Assembly: GCA_964576475.1 (NCBI GenBank)
Contig: CAZNVG010000002.1
Span: 1-64,000 of the forward strand
DNA length: 64,000 nucleotides
Origin: CAZNVG01 sp964576475
GTDB taxonomy: Bacteria; Patescibacteriota; Saccharimonadia; Saccharimonadales; CAZNVG01
Reading direction: 5' to 3'
Translations under genes and position numbers: made by a program
Shown here: positions 1-8,553 of the stretch, piece after piece
Layout of the letters: the number at the start of each line of letters is the position of its first letter
How positions within the stretch are numbered: position 1 is the first letter of the stretch
The notes under the pieces: generated by a model
What the model saw: only the letters and a program-made list of their open reading frames with translations
Told to the model about the DNA's origin: nothing
The model's database searches: none

Positions 1-22
1 ACATTGCGAGGCCATCACCACC

Positions 23-532
23 GTGACAGAGTTACCGGAGAAACAAGTCAAACGACTTAAGAAACTTATTCAAGATGCAGAAACTAACTTAGCCTGTGCT
101 AAGGAGCTATTAATCAGCCTCGTCGGCGACGACCCAGAGGCTGTACAAGCAACCCGAGAAGAGAATCCCGGAAAAGTACTCGAAGGAGTATTCGATGGAC
201 AGAATATGGTAGGCTCCGATGGAAAAACATATCCCGTACCTGCGAACTATGCCAGTAAGTCAAAACTTGTTCAGGGCGACATACTGAAACTGACCATTGC
301 AGACGACGGAACTTTCCTTTACAAGCAAATAGGTCCAGTGCCTCGCGCCCAGGTTGTTGGTACGCTCATCAACAAAGAAGGGCATTACGTTGTTGAAGTA
401 GGGGATAAAGATTATCGAGTTCTGCTTGCCAGCGTTACGTACTTCAAGGCCAAGGCGGGCGACCAGATCAGCGTCATCGTGCCTGAAGACAATATGGATG
501 TCGAATGGGCAGCCATTGAAGCCGCACTCTAG
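23..532 (+). CDS. conserved protein of unknown function, possibly 5'-partial
   Basis: I do not recognise this 169-residue protein. It starts with a charged helical stretch (about residues 1-35, KQVKRLKKLIQDAE) followed by a probable beta-rich domain with alternating hydrophobics (about 50-169) and an acidic tail. GTG at 23 is the first usable start, but the frame stays open to the window edge and no clear ribosome binding site precedes the GTG, so the true start may lie outside. It is followed by a terminator-like hairpin and then dnaX. No transmembrane segment or signal peptide is visible. Confidence 0.6.
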   Translation: MTELPEKQVKRLKKLIQDAETNLACAKELLISLVGDDPEAVQATREENPGKVLEGVFDGQNMVGSDGKTYPVPANYASKSKLVQGDILKLTIADDGTFLYKQIGPVPRAQVVGTLINKEGHYVVEVGDKDYRVLLASVTYFKAKAGDQISVIVPEDNMDVEWAAIEAAL

Positions 533-603
533 ACGTCTCGGCGCAGTTTGCTTACTTACAATCATTCATTAAACTACCGTTCGCACTGTCACAACCAAAT
601 CAG

Positions 604-636
604 CGCCACACGTCATGCAAAAAGTGGTGGTTTTTT
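604..636 (+). terminator. possible rho-independent terminator
   Basis: A six-pair stem (CGCCAC with GTGGTG, one G-U pair) and a 14-nt loop are followed by a run of six T. It lies between the first gene and dnaX. The long loop lowers confidence. Confidence 0.4.
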
Positions 637-770
637 AGTTTTCATAACGAAGCACTTTCAAGGTGGTGGAAAGGCACTTTTTGGACTATTCTTCCACATT
701 TTGTACTCATCATCACATGCATGGCGGGCTACTTCTGGGCTATACTAGTAAGACGAAAAAGGAGGACGGG

Positions 771-2300
771 GTGAACCAAGCACTGTACCGGAAGTACCGG
801 TCAAAAAAGTTGTCAGAAATCGTGGGTCAGGAACATATCACGACGACGCTGGCACATGCCCTTAAATCCGGCAGAATTGCGCATGCTTACCTGTTCACAG
901 GGCCGCGCGGCGTCGGGAAAACCTCGATTGCCCGCATACTCGCACATGAAATCAATGAACTTCCTTATAACGACGAGTCAACTCACCTCGACATAATTGA
1001 AATAGATGCTGCAAGCAATCGGCGCATAGATGAGATCCGTGACCTGCGAGATAAGGTCCATATTTCTCCAACAAGCGCCAAATACAAAGTCTATATTATC
1101 GATGAAGTCCATATGCTAACCAAGGAGGCATTTAACGCACTTCTCAAGACCCTCGAAGAGCCGCCGGCGCATGTCGTGTTCATCTTAGCTACAACGGAAG
1201 CACATAAGCTGCCCGAGACTATTATTAGCCGTACACAGCGCTTTCATTTCAAATCAGTCGAGCCAACACTGGCAGTAAAGCACCTTCGGGAAATCGCTGA
1301 CGCTGAGAAATTTGATATAGATGACTCTGCCCTCGAAATGATAGCCGCGTACGGACAGGGAAGCTTCCGTGATAGCATCAGCTTACTCGATCAGGTTGCG
1401 AGTGGGCAGTCGGGAAAAGTTAGTCTCGATGATGTCCGCAGCTCCACGGGTCTAGCACCTCAGGCACTAATTCATGATCTTCTGACTGCTATCGACAACA
1501 GCAACCAGCTAGAGATTATTTCCTTGCTACAGTCTGCAACTAACGACGGTATTAGCCCAAAGCCTCTTGCGCATCAGCTTATAGTAGAGTTACGAAAAAA
1601 AATCCTAGCCCATGAAGCGACGTCTGACAAATTGAAGTTGATGCAACAATTATTGGAAATCGAACATAGCACGCAGCCTGACATTTCTCTAGAGCTTACC
1701 CTGCTTATGCATTGCAGCCAGCCTGCGCCAACTAATCCAGTTTCAGAAGCCACAGCAAGCAGCAAGGTAAAGACAGAGACACCAAAGGCAACCGAGACAA
1801 AAGCACCCCCAGAAATTATCGAGGAGCAGTCTAAAGTAGATGAAACACCTAACCCAACCGACGAGCCGCAAACTGAAATACCAATCGAGGAAATAACACA
1901 GCCAGTCACACCGCTCGATCCTGCCGAGCAATTGCCCCCAGAGGTTTGGATAAATGTACTATCGTCGGTAAAAAGCACCAACCCTTCACTCTACAGCATG
2001 CTTCGCATGGCGGGGACTGAGATGCATGAAGGTAAATTACAAATAAAGTTTAAGCACGCATTTCACTACAAGCGACTGAAGGAATCCAAAAACATGCAGG
2101 TCGTAACTGGTTTACTCGAAAAACTTACTGGCTCGAAAATACCCGTCGAGAGCGTCCATGACGAGAATGCAAAACCTGCAGCCGCTAATACGCAAATACC
2201 CACTGCGACGAAAAAGAGCATCGAAGCTGCTCAGGAAAACGATCCTGCAGTTAGTGCGGTCATGCAAGCGTTTGGCGGGGGAGAGGTGGTAGACGTATGA
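771..2300 (+). CDS. dnaX: DNA polymerase III subunit gamma/tau, zinc module missing
   Basis: Clamp-loader ATPase of the replisome. The GTG at 771 is chosen because AAGGAGG lies just upstream; the longer frame from 663 would begin before a TATACT box at 741-746. Residues 1-16 (MNQALYRKYR...) are the classical DnaX N-terminus, Walker A GPRGVGKT is at 44-51, Walker B VYIIDEVHML at about 107-116, and a sensor/arginine-finger region SRTQRFHF at about 155. The four-Cys zinc module normally between Walker A and the DIIEIDAASN motif is absent, replaced by a short Cys-free linker. After the ATPase core comes a Pro/Glu/Thr-rich linker (about 345-420) and a tau-like C-terminal domain. It overlaps dnaB by 4 nt. 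Confidence 0.95.
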   Translation: MNQALYRKYRSKKLSEIVGQEHITTTLAHALKSGRIAHAYLFTGPRGVGKTSIARILAHEINELPYNDESTHLDIIEIDAASNRRIDEIRDLRDKVHISPTSAKYKVYIIDEVHMLTKEAFNALLKTLEEPPAHVVFILATTEAHKLPETIISRTQRFHFKSVEPTLAVKHLREIADAEKFDIDDSALEMIAAYGQGSFRDSISLLDQVASGQSGKVSLDDVRSSTGLAPQALIHDLLTAIDNSNQLEIISLLQSATNDGISPKPLAHQLIVELRKKILAHEATSDKLKLMQQLLEIEHSTQPDISLELTLLMHCSQPAPTNPVSEATASSKVKTETPKATETKAPPEIIEEQSKVDETPNPTDEPQTEIPIEEITQPVTPLDPAEQLPPEVWINVLSSVKSTNPSLYSMLRMAGTEMHEGKLQIKFKHAFHYKRLKESKNMQVVTGLLEKLTGSKIPVESVHDENAKPAAANTQIPTATKKSIEAAQENDPAVSAVMQAFGGGEVVDV

Positions 2301-3652
2301 ACCCTGATGAACAGCACGTACAACCCTCAAACCTTGACGCCGAAGCGGGCCTTCTCGGGTCAATCCTTATAGACTCTGATGCTATTACGCGTGTTGCCGA
2401 TCTCGTTTCGGCAACTGATTTCTTCGATCCGCGACACGAACGCATTTTTGGTGCGATTATGAGCTTGTACGAAAAAAGAAAACCAATTGACGTATTAACA
2501 CTTACCAATCAATTACAGGAGAACCAGGAACTTGAGCTCGTCGATGGGGCTAGCTACATCACCGAACTAGCCAATATGGTGCCTACCGCTAGCAATGCAG
2601 AACATTACGCAGATATTGTTAAGTCTAAGGCTATCCGTCGAGGACTAATTAAAACTACACAAGAACTGGCTACTCTTGGATATGATGAGTCAAAACCCGT
2701 ACAGGCAATCATAGAAGAGGCGGAAACTAAACTCTTTGCAGTCTCGCAACGCCATGTTGCACAAGACCTTTCTAGTCTGGAAAGCATCTTATCTGATAGC
2801 TTCGAGCGACTCGACGAGCTTCACAAAGATAACGGCAAGATTCGTGGCGTTAGTACTGGGTTTACCGACATGGATGCCGTCTTAGCGGGGTTGCAAAAGT
2901 CCGACCTTATTATTCTCGCTGCTCGTCCGAGTATGGGTAAATCAGCACTTAGTATGAACCTAGCGCACAATATCGCCGTCAACGAAAAAAAGGGCGTTTT
3001 GTTCTTTAGTCTTGAAATGAGCAAAGAACAACTTGTTGATCGTCTGCTGGCTGACGAAGCACAAATTGATGCCTGGAAAATTCGTACCGGAAACCTAACG
3101 GACGAGGATTTTGAGAAGTTAGGCGCAGCCATGGGGACGCTTTCAGAAGCACCTATGTTCATAGATGACACACCCGGTATCACTGTCATGGAAATGCGCA
3201 CCAAAGCGCGACGAGAAGCTCATAAACAAGAATTAGGGCTGATCATCGTGGACTATCTACAACTCATGAGTGGCGGTTCAAAGTTTGCAGGATCAGATAA
3301 CCGAGTGCAGGAAATCTCGGAAATTAGTCGTGGACTTAAAGCGATTGCACGCGAGCTAAACGTGCCATTAATCGCACTTAGTCAGTTAAGCCGTAGTGTT
3401 GAGCAACGCCATCCCCAGATTCCTCAACTATCCGATCTTCGAGAATCAGGTTCGATCGAGCAAGACGCAGACATTGTAATGTTCATTTACCGCGAAGAAT
3501 ACTACAACCCCGAGACAGATCGCCCGCACATAGCAGACGTACTTATTCGTAAACACCGAAATGGACCGACAGGAAAGGTGGAGTTATATTTCAATGCTGA
3601 GCAGGTTGCCTTCCGCAACCTTGATACCAAACATGAGGAAATACCATTCTAA
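2297..3652 (+). CDS. dnaB: replicative DNA helicase
   Basis: Hexameric 5'-3' helicase that unwinds DNA at the fork, 451 residues, close to the family norm. The N-terminal primase-interaction domain (about 8-110: PSNLDAEAGLLGSIL) precedes a RecA-like ATPase with Walker A ARPSMGKS near 209-216, Walker B LIIVDYLQLM near 316-325, and the typical SQLSRSVE and SDLRESGSIEQDAD motifs. The ATG overlaps the dnaX stop (ATGA), so the two are translationally coupled. No intein is present. Confidence 0.97.
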   Translation: MNPDEQHVQPSNLDAEAGLLGSILIDSDAITRVADLVSATDFFDPRHERIFGAIMSLYEKRKPIDVLTLTNQLQENQELELVDGASYITELANMVPTASNAEHYADIVKSKAIRRGLIKTTQELATLGYDESKPVQAIIEEAETKLFAVSQRHVAQDLSSLESILSDSFERLDELHKDNGKIRGVSTGFTDMDAVLAGLQKSDLIILAARPSMGKSALSMNLAHNIAVNEKKGVLFFSLEMSKEQLVDRLLADEAQIDAWKIRTGNLTDEDFEKLGAAMGTLSEAPMFIDDTPGITVMEMRTKARREAHKQELGLIIVDYLQLMSGGSKFAGSDNRVQEISEISRGLKAIARELNVPLIALSQLSRSVEQRHPQIPQLSDLRESGSIEQDADIVMFIYREEYYNPETDRPHIADVLIRKHRNGPTGKVELYFNAEQVAFRNLDTKHEEIPF

Positions 3653-3660
3653 GGAGTTAT

Positions 3661-4272
3661 ATGGCAAACAATCCAGAATTAATCACCACATTTAATACAC
3701 TCGTCGATCAAGTCATCGCCGGCAATCGCCGTGGTGCTAATACTGCATTCCCGCGAGGCGCCATGTGGCCCGGTATGGACAATTTTGCCAAAGCAGCAGA
3801 TCTCGGCTTTCACAAAGTCGAGAGAGGAGACGCTCGAAATTCTATAATAGGTAGAAATGTCGGTGACTTCGTGATGCGCGCCGTGTCAGTGGAGAAACGA
3901 GTAAACCTTTCCTTTGATGGCAGAGATGAGCGATACCGTAAAGCGGCGTGGGTGCTTCGAACACACGGCGATGGAACTGCAGACCAATATGTGCATTTAG
4001 CAGGTTCATCTCTGCTATTTGGTCATAGCTACACACATGAAATAAGCGATGAACAATTCTCAGCCGGACTAGAGTTTATACGAAGTCCACACCTGTTGCC
4101 TGAGTTTCCAATTACCGCAATACTTGCCGCGTTGACCGAGGAAGATGTACAAGATTACTTCAAACGACTAGACAGAGACAGGGAGTCTGATGAGAGACTA
4201 CGAGAAGGCCTAAAAGAAATCGATAGATCAATGCTCATCGATCCATCCGATCTGCACCGCCCACTTGGCTAA
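3661..4272 (+). CDS. protein of unknown function (203 aa)
   Basis: Not recognised. It begins 8 nt after dnaB with AAGGAG upstream, so it is probably in the same operon. It is soluble, with no membrane segment. The middle holds several Arg/Asp-rich stretches (SFDGRDERYRKAAW, about residues 84-97), and the C-terminal third is a charged helix (DYFKRLDRDRESDERLREGL, about 160-179). Base composition matches neighbours. No function can be assigned; coexpression with dnaX-dnaB suggests only a loose replication link. Confidence 0.6.
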   Translation: MANNPELITTFNTLVDQVIAGNRRGANTAFPRGAMWPGMDNFAKAADLGFHKVERGDARNSIIGRNVGDFVMRAVSVEKRVNLSFDGRDERYRKAAWVLRTHGDGTADQYVHLAGSSLLFGHSYTHEISDEQFSAGLEFIRSPHLLPEFPITAILAALTEEDVQDYFKRLDRDRESDERLREGLKEIDRSMLIDPSDLHRPLG

Positions 4273-4275
4273 ACG

Positions 4276-4284
4276 TGGTAGAAT
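4276..4284 (+). promoter_or_regulatory. extended -10 promoter (TGG-TAGAAT)
   Basis: The box lies 14 nt upstream of the ATG of the following GT-C membrane protein, and no good -35 is visible. The predicted leader is about 8 nt. Confidence 0.5.
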
Positions 4285-4298
4285 AACCAATAACGCTT

Positions 4299-5495
4299 AT
4301 GAAGCTCAAAACCTTCGAATCACTCACATTATATCGATTTAGATATCGCATTGGCTACGCACTACTGTTCGGGTTAGGAGCCGTACTAATGTTATGGAAA
4401 CTCGGTAGCCTTGTACCGGGTGTAAGTATTGCCGAACTTGCCAGTGCAAAAAGCAGCACTCTTCGATCAGTCTGGGAAAACCCCATATATGCACCATATC
4501 GACTATTGCAGGCTATTTCTCTCAAACTGCTTGGGCAAAATGCATGGGCACTACGATTACCGAGCGTGGTCTTTGGTACGTTTAGTGTATTTGGTGTGTA
4601 TTTGTTTCTTCGCAATGCATACGCCGAGCGCGTGGCGGTTATGGGCTCAATTCTATTCGGCGTGTCGTCGGCACTTTTAGGCGCCAGCAGATATGGCACC
4701 GCATCCATCAGCATGGCATGGACCATGGCTGCATTACTTGGTATTGCGAGCTGGATAATGACGGCAACCAAAATAACTTGGTGGCATTTAACAAACGCAG
4801 CTATAGTTGCTGTTTTCGCTCTATATTCGCCCCTCGGCTGGCTGTGGCTGTCTGTTATATTTTTTCTACATCCAAAAGAAGTTATTCGAACCATTAAAGA
4901 TGCCTCGAACATATGGCTGGCTCTGGCAACTACCGGGTTCTTAGTGGCAATTAGCCCGATTGTGCTTGCAGTTGTCCGAGACCCACAAATCTTAAGAGCG
5001 TGGGCATTTATACCGGAAACCCTGCCTTCAATAGCAACGATCGCAACAAATATCATTCGAGTCATTGCATCTTTGGCTTGGAGGAATACACTAAGTGACC
5101 CAGCTACACATCTTGGCAACTTGCCGATATTAGATATCTTCACAGCGTCTATGACATTCCTTGGTGTGCTAACGCTCGTTATGAAACCAACCTTGGCGCG
5201 AACACGCATTCTACTTATAACGGGAGGTCTCGCCGTCGCAGCAATTGCAGTTAACTATTCGGCAGAAAGCTTCGTACTACTTCTACCTTTGGCGGCGATT
5301 TTCACTGCCATTGGACTAGAGCGGATGCTGGAAGAATGGTATCAAATGTTCCCTCGAAACCCATTTGCACGGGTTGGGGCACTCATACCACTCGCGCTAG
5401 TCTTTGCAATGACAATGTTCTATCAAGTACATAGAGGTTTTGTGGCATGGCCTAAAGCACCCGAAACAAAAGCCGCCTTCCAGCAACGACTATAG
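4299..5495 (+). CDS. GT-C-type membrane glycosyltransferase-like protein
   Basis: 398-residue polytopic membrane protein with about ten hydrophobic segments, the first at about 18-37. The layout resembles the PMT/ArnT/RgtA group, which transfers sugars from polyprenyl phosphate to the outer face of the membrane. Shared traits are an acidic residue in the first external loop (SIAELASA, about 45-52), a NPIYAPYRLLQ stretch before the second segment, and WALRLPSVVFG, the usual ARLPS-type signature. It is somewhat shorter than most PMT proteins and ends without a soluble domain. Sugar donor and acceptor cannot be read from sequence. Confidence 0.7.
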   Translation: MKLKTFESLTLYRFRYRIGYALLFGLGAVLMLWKLGSLVPGVSIAELASAKSSTLRSVWENPIYAPYRLLQAISLKLLGQNAWALRLPSVVFGTFSVFGVYLFLRNAYAERVAVMGSILFGVSSALLGASRYGTASISMAWTMAALLGIASWIMTATKITWWHLTNAAIVAVFALYSPLGWLWLSVIFFLHPKEVIRTIKDASNIWLALATTGFLVAISPIVLAVVRDPQILRAWAFIPETLPSIATIATNIIRVIASLAWRNTLSDPATHLGNLPILDIFTASMTFLGVLTLVMKPTLARTRILLITGGLAVAAIAVNYSAESFVLLLPLAAIFTAIGLERMLEEWYQMFPRNPFARVGALIPLALVFAMTMFYQVHRGFVAWPKAPETKAAFQQRL

Positions 5496-5499
5496 AAGC

Positions 5500-5508
5500 T
5501 GATATACT
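5500..5508 (+). promoter_or_regulatory. extended -10 promoter (TGA-TATACT) for ybaB-recR
   Basis: TGATATACT sits just after the stop codon of the upstream gene. Predicted start is near 5515, 24 nt before the ybaB ATG, which has a strong AAGGAGAGG ribosome site. Confidence 0.6.
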
Positions 5509-5538
5509 AGTAGCTACGAACTAAGGAGAGGATATACT

Positions 5539-5832
5539 ATGTCTAAATTTGATCAGGCCAAGATGCTCTTGAAGGTAAAGAAACTTCAGAAAGAACTCGC
5601 TAAAGAAGTGCTGGAAATCGAAAAAGGCGAAGGAGCAGTAAAAGTAGCGATCACCGGCGAACAAAAGATTAAGAAAATAACGATAGAGCCAGACTCGATT
5701 GATCTAGATGATATTGGACAGCTTGAGCGATGGCTAGAAGATGCTGTTCGAGATGCTATACAGGCAAGCCAAAAACTGGCAGCTGATAAAATGCAGCCAA
5801 TGATGGGTATGCTCGGCGACTTAGGACTCTAA
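5539..5832 (+). CDS. ybaB: YbaB/EbfC family DNA-binding protein
   Basis: Small nucleoid-associated protein, 97 residues, as expected for the family, which forms a dimer that binds DNA with little sequence preference. The N-terminal helix (FDQAKMLLKVKKLQKELAKE), the central strand region (AVKVAITGEQKIKKITIEP) and the C-terminal helix with ASQKLAADKMQPMMG match the family. It lies 9 nt before recR, the classical dnaX-ybaB-recR association, although here the pair is separated from dnaX by three genes. Confidence 0.9.
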   Translation: MSKFDQAKMLLKVKKLQKELAKEVLEIEKGEGAVKVAITGEQKIKKITIEPDSIDLDDIGQLERWLEDAVRDAIQASQKLAADKMQPMMGMLGDLGL

Positions 5833-5841
5833 AGTTTCATC

Positions 5842-6450
5842 ATGTCAGACGTTCTGCCTGTTGCACTACAAAGTCTTATCGATGAGCTAGGCCGACTACC
5901 AGGCGTGGGCCCCCGCAGCGCAGAACGATATGCGTATTTTCTGTTGCGACGCGACCCAGCTATAGCCCAGTCAATAAGCAGGTCACTAGAACAGTTGCAT
6001 GAAAAAGTAAGCTATTGCCCTGTAACCTTCGCGCTGATAGATGCCGACGAGCAAATTAGCCCGCTTTATAGCAACCCTAAGCGAGATAAAACCACCGTCG
6101 CTGTCGTCGCCGATCCCTTTGATATTGTTGCACTCGAGAAGACAGCGATGTACAAGGGAACATACCACGTTCTTGGTGGTTTGATCTCTCCTCTCGAAGG
6201 CCTAAATCCTGATCAGCTCCATATTGAAGAGCTGGTGCAGAGAATTGACAACGACAACGTTAAAGAGCTGATCATGGCAACCAATGCTAGCGTCGAAGGC
6301 GAGAGTACGGCCTTATACATCCAGCAACAGCTGGAGGGTAGAGACATAAAAATAACCCGATTGGCGCGCGGTCTTCCTATTGGGGTTGATCTTGAATATG
6401 CAGACCAAATAACGCTGTCGCGTGCTCTTGAAGGACGACAAACTATATGA
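5842..6450 (+). CDS. recR: recombination mediator RecR with degenerate zinc finger
   Basis: 202 residues. RecR forms a ring that helps load RecA at gaps. The N-terminal helix-hairpin-helix (LGRLPGVGPRSAERYAYFLL, about 14-33) is standard. The zinc finger that normally carries four cysteines keeps only one (YCPVTFALIDADEQ, about residues 57-70). In the Toprim domain the first conserved acidic position reads VVADPFD instead of the usual VVEDxxD, while ATNxxxEGE is present (ATNASVEGEST). C-terminal LARGLPIGVDLEYAD is typical. It overlaps the Nudix gene by 4 nt. Confidence 0.92.
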   Translation: MSDVLPVALQSLIDELGRLPGVGPRSAERYAYFLLRRDPAIAQSISRSLEQLHEKVSYCPVTFALIDADEQISPLYSNPKRDKTTVAVVADPFDIVALEKTAMYKGTYHVLGGLISPLEGLNPDQLHIEELVQRIDNDNVKELIMATNASVEGESTALYIQQQLEGRDIKITRLARGLPIGVDLEYADQITLSRALEGRQTI

Positions 6451-6968
6451 ACATGAGCAAATGCGGCGTCTGCGGGCATACGCTTGAGCAAAAAAATAAA
6501 ACCTTATACATCTGCTCCTCCTGTCACAAAGAAACCTACAATAATCCGCGGGCAGCGGTAGCTGTGGTTGTAATCGACGGAAGAAATATACTTCTTGCGA
6601 GAAGATCAAACCACCCAAACAAAGGCCGCCTCGATCCAATTGGCGGGTTCCTTGACTATAATGAGCAGCCACTGGATGGTTTGCGACGGGAGATTGGCGA
6701 GGAGACAAACCTTGATATCGATATCGGCCCTATAGTCGGAGTGTATACGCATGAGTATGGCGAAGGAAGCAACGTTAGTGTCTGTCCAATTATTTACGTC
6801 GGAAAAATCAATAGCGGCACCCTGGAAGGCAAGGACGACGTAGCCAGCCTTGAATGGGTTTCGGTAGACGACACTCCGAAAGCCGATATGCTTGCCTGGA
6901 GCTTTATGCCACAACTATTCGCTGATCTACGACTATACATTGATAATGCTGCTAGCCAACAGGGGTGA
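6447..6968 (+). CDS. Nudix hydrolase with N-terminal zinc ribbon
   Basis: 173 residues. A zinc ribbon CGVC...CSSC (about 6-27) precedes a Nudix domain whose box GGFLDYNEQPLDGLRREIGE continues into ETNL (about 66-89), fitting GX5EX7REUXEE. Such proteins split nucleoside diphosphates linked to another moiety. The ribbon recalls NADH pyrophosphatase NudC, but the NudC-specific SQPWPFPxS motif is missing, so the substrate is open. It overlaps recR by ATGA and the next gene by GTGA. Confidence 0.85.
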   Translation: MNMSKCGVCGHTLEQKNKTLYICSSCHKETYNNPRAAVAVVVIDGRNILLARRSNHPNKGRLDPIGGFLDYNEQPLDGLRREIGEETNLDIDIGPIVGVYTHEYGEGSNVSVCPIIYVGKINSGTLEGKDDVASLEWVSVDDTPKADMLAWSFMPQLFADLRLYIDNAASQQG

Positions 6969-7993
6969 ACTACCGTACAATACAACCTATGGATTCAGAA
7001 ACTATAGCTAAAATTAAAAGTCTCATTGATGCGTCTAAAACCATACTAATCATTCAGGCGGACAACCCAGACGGCGACAGTCTGGGCAGTGCACTGGCGC
7101 TCGAGCAAATTTTTCACGATCTTGGCAAGGAACCGATTCTTTACTGCGGAGTAGACATACCAAGTTATCTCAAGTATCTTCCAGGCTCAGACCGAGTCAT
7201 CAAAGAACTCCCTAATCAGTTTGATATTTCTATACTTGTCGACTGTGCTACCATCACTCTTCTTGAGCAACTAGAACGTACTGGGCAGCTCGGCAGTATT
7301 AAGAATCGCTCACTTATTGTCATAGATCATCACGACACCGAAACGAATTTGCCACTAGAGCATGTTGCCCTGATTGATGCCAAAGCAGTTTCTACAAGTG
7401 AAGTACTTCATGACCTATGCATGGAACTTGGCTGGCCAATCAATCTATCCGCAGCTGAACTGCTCGTCAGCTCACTTATGGCAGACTCGCTTGGCTTAAC
7501 AAGCGAAGGCACCACAGCTCATAGTATCGGCGTACTGGCAGCTCTTGTTGAGCAGGGAGTAAGTCTTGCTGAATTAGAAGCTCGACGGCGACTATCCATG
7601 CTCAAGCCTAGGGAAATCGTATCCTATAAAGGACAGCTACTACAGAGAATTGAGTACCATAATGACAACCAATTGGCGATAGTAGTCATCCCGTGGGATG
7701 AGATAGAGAAGTATAGTCCGCTCTACAACCCATCAATGCTGGCTCTTGAAGAACTTCGACTAACTGAAGGTGTAAAGATTTCGATCGCGCTGAAAACATA
7801 TCCAGACGGAAAGATCACTGGGAAACTACGCTGCAACTACGGTACGCAAATCGCCGATTCACTCGCCGGACACTTTGGCGGCGGTGGCCATTCATATGCC
7901 GCAGGGTTTAAAACAAATGATTGGAAGCTGGAAGAACTGAAGGCCGAGCTAGTGAAGCAGACGCACGTGTTGCTTGACGAGAAAGCGGCGTGA
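6965..7993 (+). CDS. DHH/DHHA1 phosphoesterase (NrnA-like nanoRNase/pAp phosphatase)
   Basis: 342 residues. The N-terminal DHH domain carries NPDGDSLGSALAL (about 35-47), LVDCA and VIDHHDTE (about 120-127), and the C-terminal DHHA1 domain ends with GGGGHSYAAGF. This pattern belongs to the NrnA group, which degrades very short RNAs and 3'-phosphoadenosine-5'-phosphate using Mn2+. GTG at 6965 overlaps the Nudix stop (GTGA) and suggests coupling; ATG at 6989 is a possible alternative start. Confidence 0.88.
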   Translation: MNYRTIQPMDSETIAKIKSLIDASKTILIIQADNPDGDSLGSALALEQIFHDLGKEPILYCGVDIPSYLKYLPGSDRVIKELPNQFDISILVDCATITLLEQLERTGQLGSIKNRSLIVIDHHDTETNLPLEHVALIDAKAVSTSEVLHDLCMELGWPINLSAAELLVSSLMADSLGLTSEGTTAHSIGVLAALVEQGVSLAELEARRRLSMLKPREIVSYKGQLLQRIEYHNDNQLAIVVIPWDEIEKYSPLYNPSMLALEELRLTEGVKISIALKTYPDGKITGKLRCNYGTQIADSLAGHFGGGGHSYAAGFKTNDWKLEELKAELVKQTHVLLDEKAA

Positions 7994-8110
7994 TTGCTAT
8001 GCTGAGTCTCGTGAATACATACATGATCCAACTCAAGCGCTGCCACACTGCTTCAAAAGCGGCGACTTGTTGTATGTGTTAATCACCACCCGACACACGA
8101 AACAACATAA

Positions 8111-8138
8111 AGCGCCGCGACCACGCAGGCGCTTTTTT
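8111..8138 (+). terminator. rho-independent terminator
   Basis: The stem AGCGCC/GGCGCT with an 11-nt loop is followed by six T. It lies about 120 nt downstream of the DHH gene. The 7994-8110 stretch before it contains no gene that I can support. Confidence 0.8.
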
Positions 8139-8162
8139 AATGAGACTTATGAGGAAAAGACA

Positions 8163-8525
8163 ATGGAAGCAGAAGAACGATACATAATGAGCCCCGAGCT
8201 ACGAGCACAATCGCTACAAGAAGTATTTGATTGGATCGTACGCGATGATCTTGGCGGCGAAGACCCGGCAGAACTACTTGCGGCGATTAACACGCCCGAC
8301 CAGTCAGGATTGACGCCAAAGTTTTGGCTTGAGACCAACGAACTACCCAGAGAACTCAATGCACGCTTTTGCATTGATGCGCTCAAACTAAACATTGGGT
8401 CACGCAACACTATTATTAGCGCATTAATCGATTCGGAACTCGGACCGGATATCGTCAGCATCAGCGAAAGCTCAAAGTTCATAGTGCATACGACAGCTTA
8501 TGTACCTGAGTTAGTCGACGTATAG
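8163..8525 (+). CDS. small acidic protein of unknown function (120 aa)
   Basis: Not recognised. ATG at 8163 is preferred because GAGGAAAAG lies directly upstream and a terminator separates it from the DHH gene; the open frame reaching back to 7974 runs through that terminator. The protein is soluble and helical, with a conspicuously acidic part (VRDDLGGEDPAELLAAINTP, about 24-43). It is followed after about 28 nt by cysS, which has its own promoter. Confidence 0.55.
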   Translation: MEAEERYIMSPELRAQSLQEVFDWIVRDDLGGEDPAELLAAINTPDQSGLTPKFWLETNELPRELNARFCIDALKLNIGSRNTIISALIDSELGPDIVSISESSKFIVHTTAYVPELVDV

Positions 8526-8537
8526 ACTGCATAGCAA

Positions 8538-8546
8538 TGCTACTAT
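8538..8546 (+). promoter_or_regulatory. extended -10 promoter (TGC-TACTAT) for cysS
   Basis: The -10 box ends 7 nt before the cysS ATG, so transcription should start at or within one base of the start codon (leaderless). Confidence 0.6.
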
Positions 8547-8553
8547 ATACATC

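Noticed and set aside
4355..5209. 284-codon minus-strand frame opposite the GT-C protein
   Set aside because: The plus-strand gene has a promoter and a coherent membrane topology; the antisense protein shows no family features.
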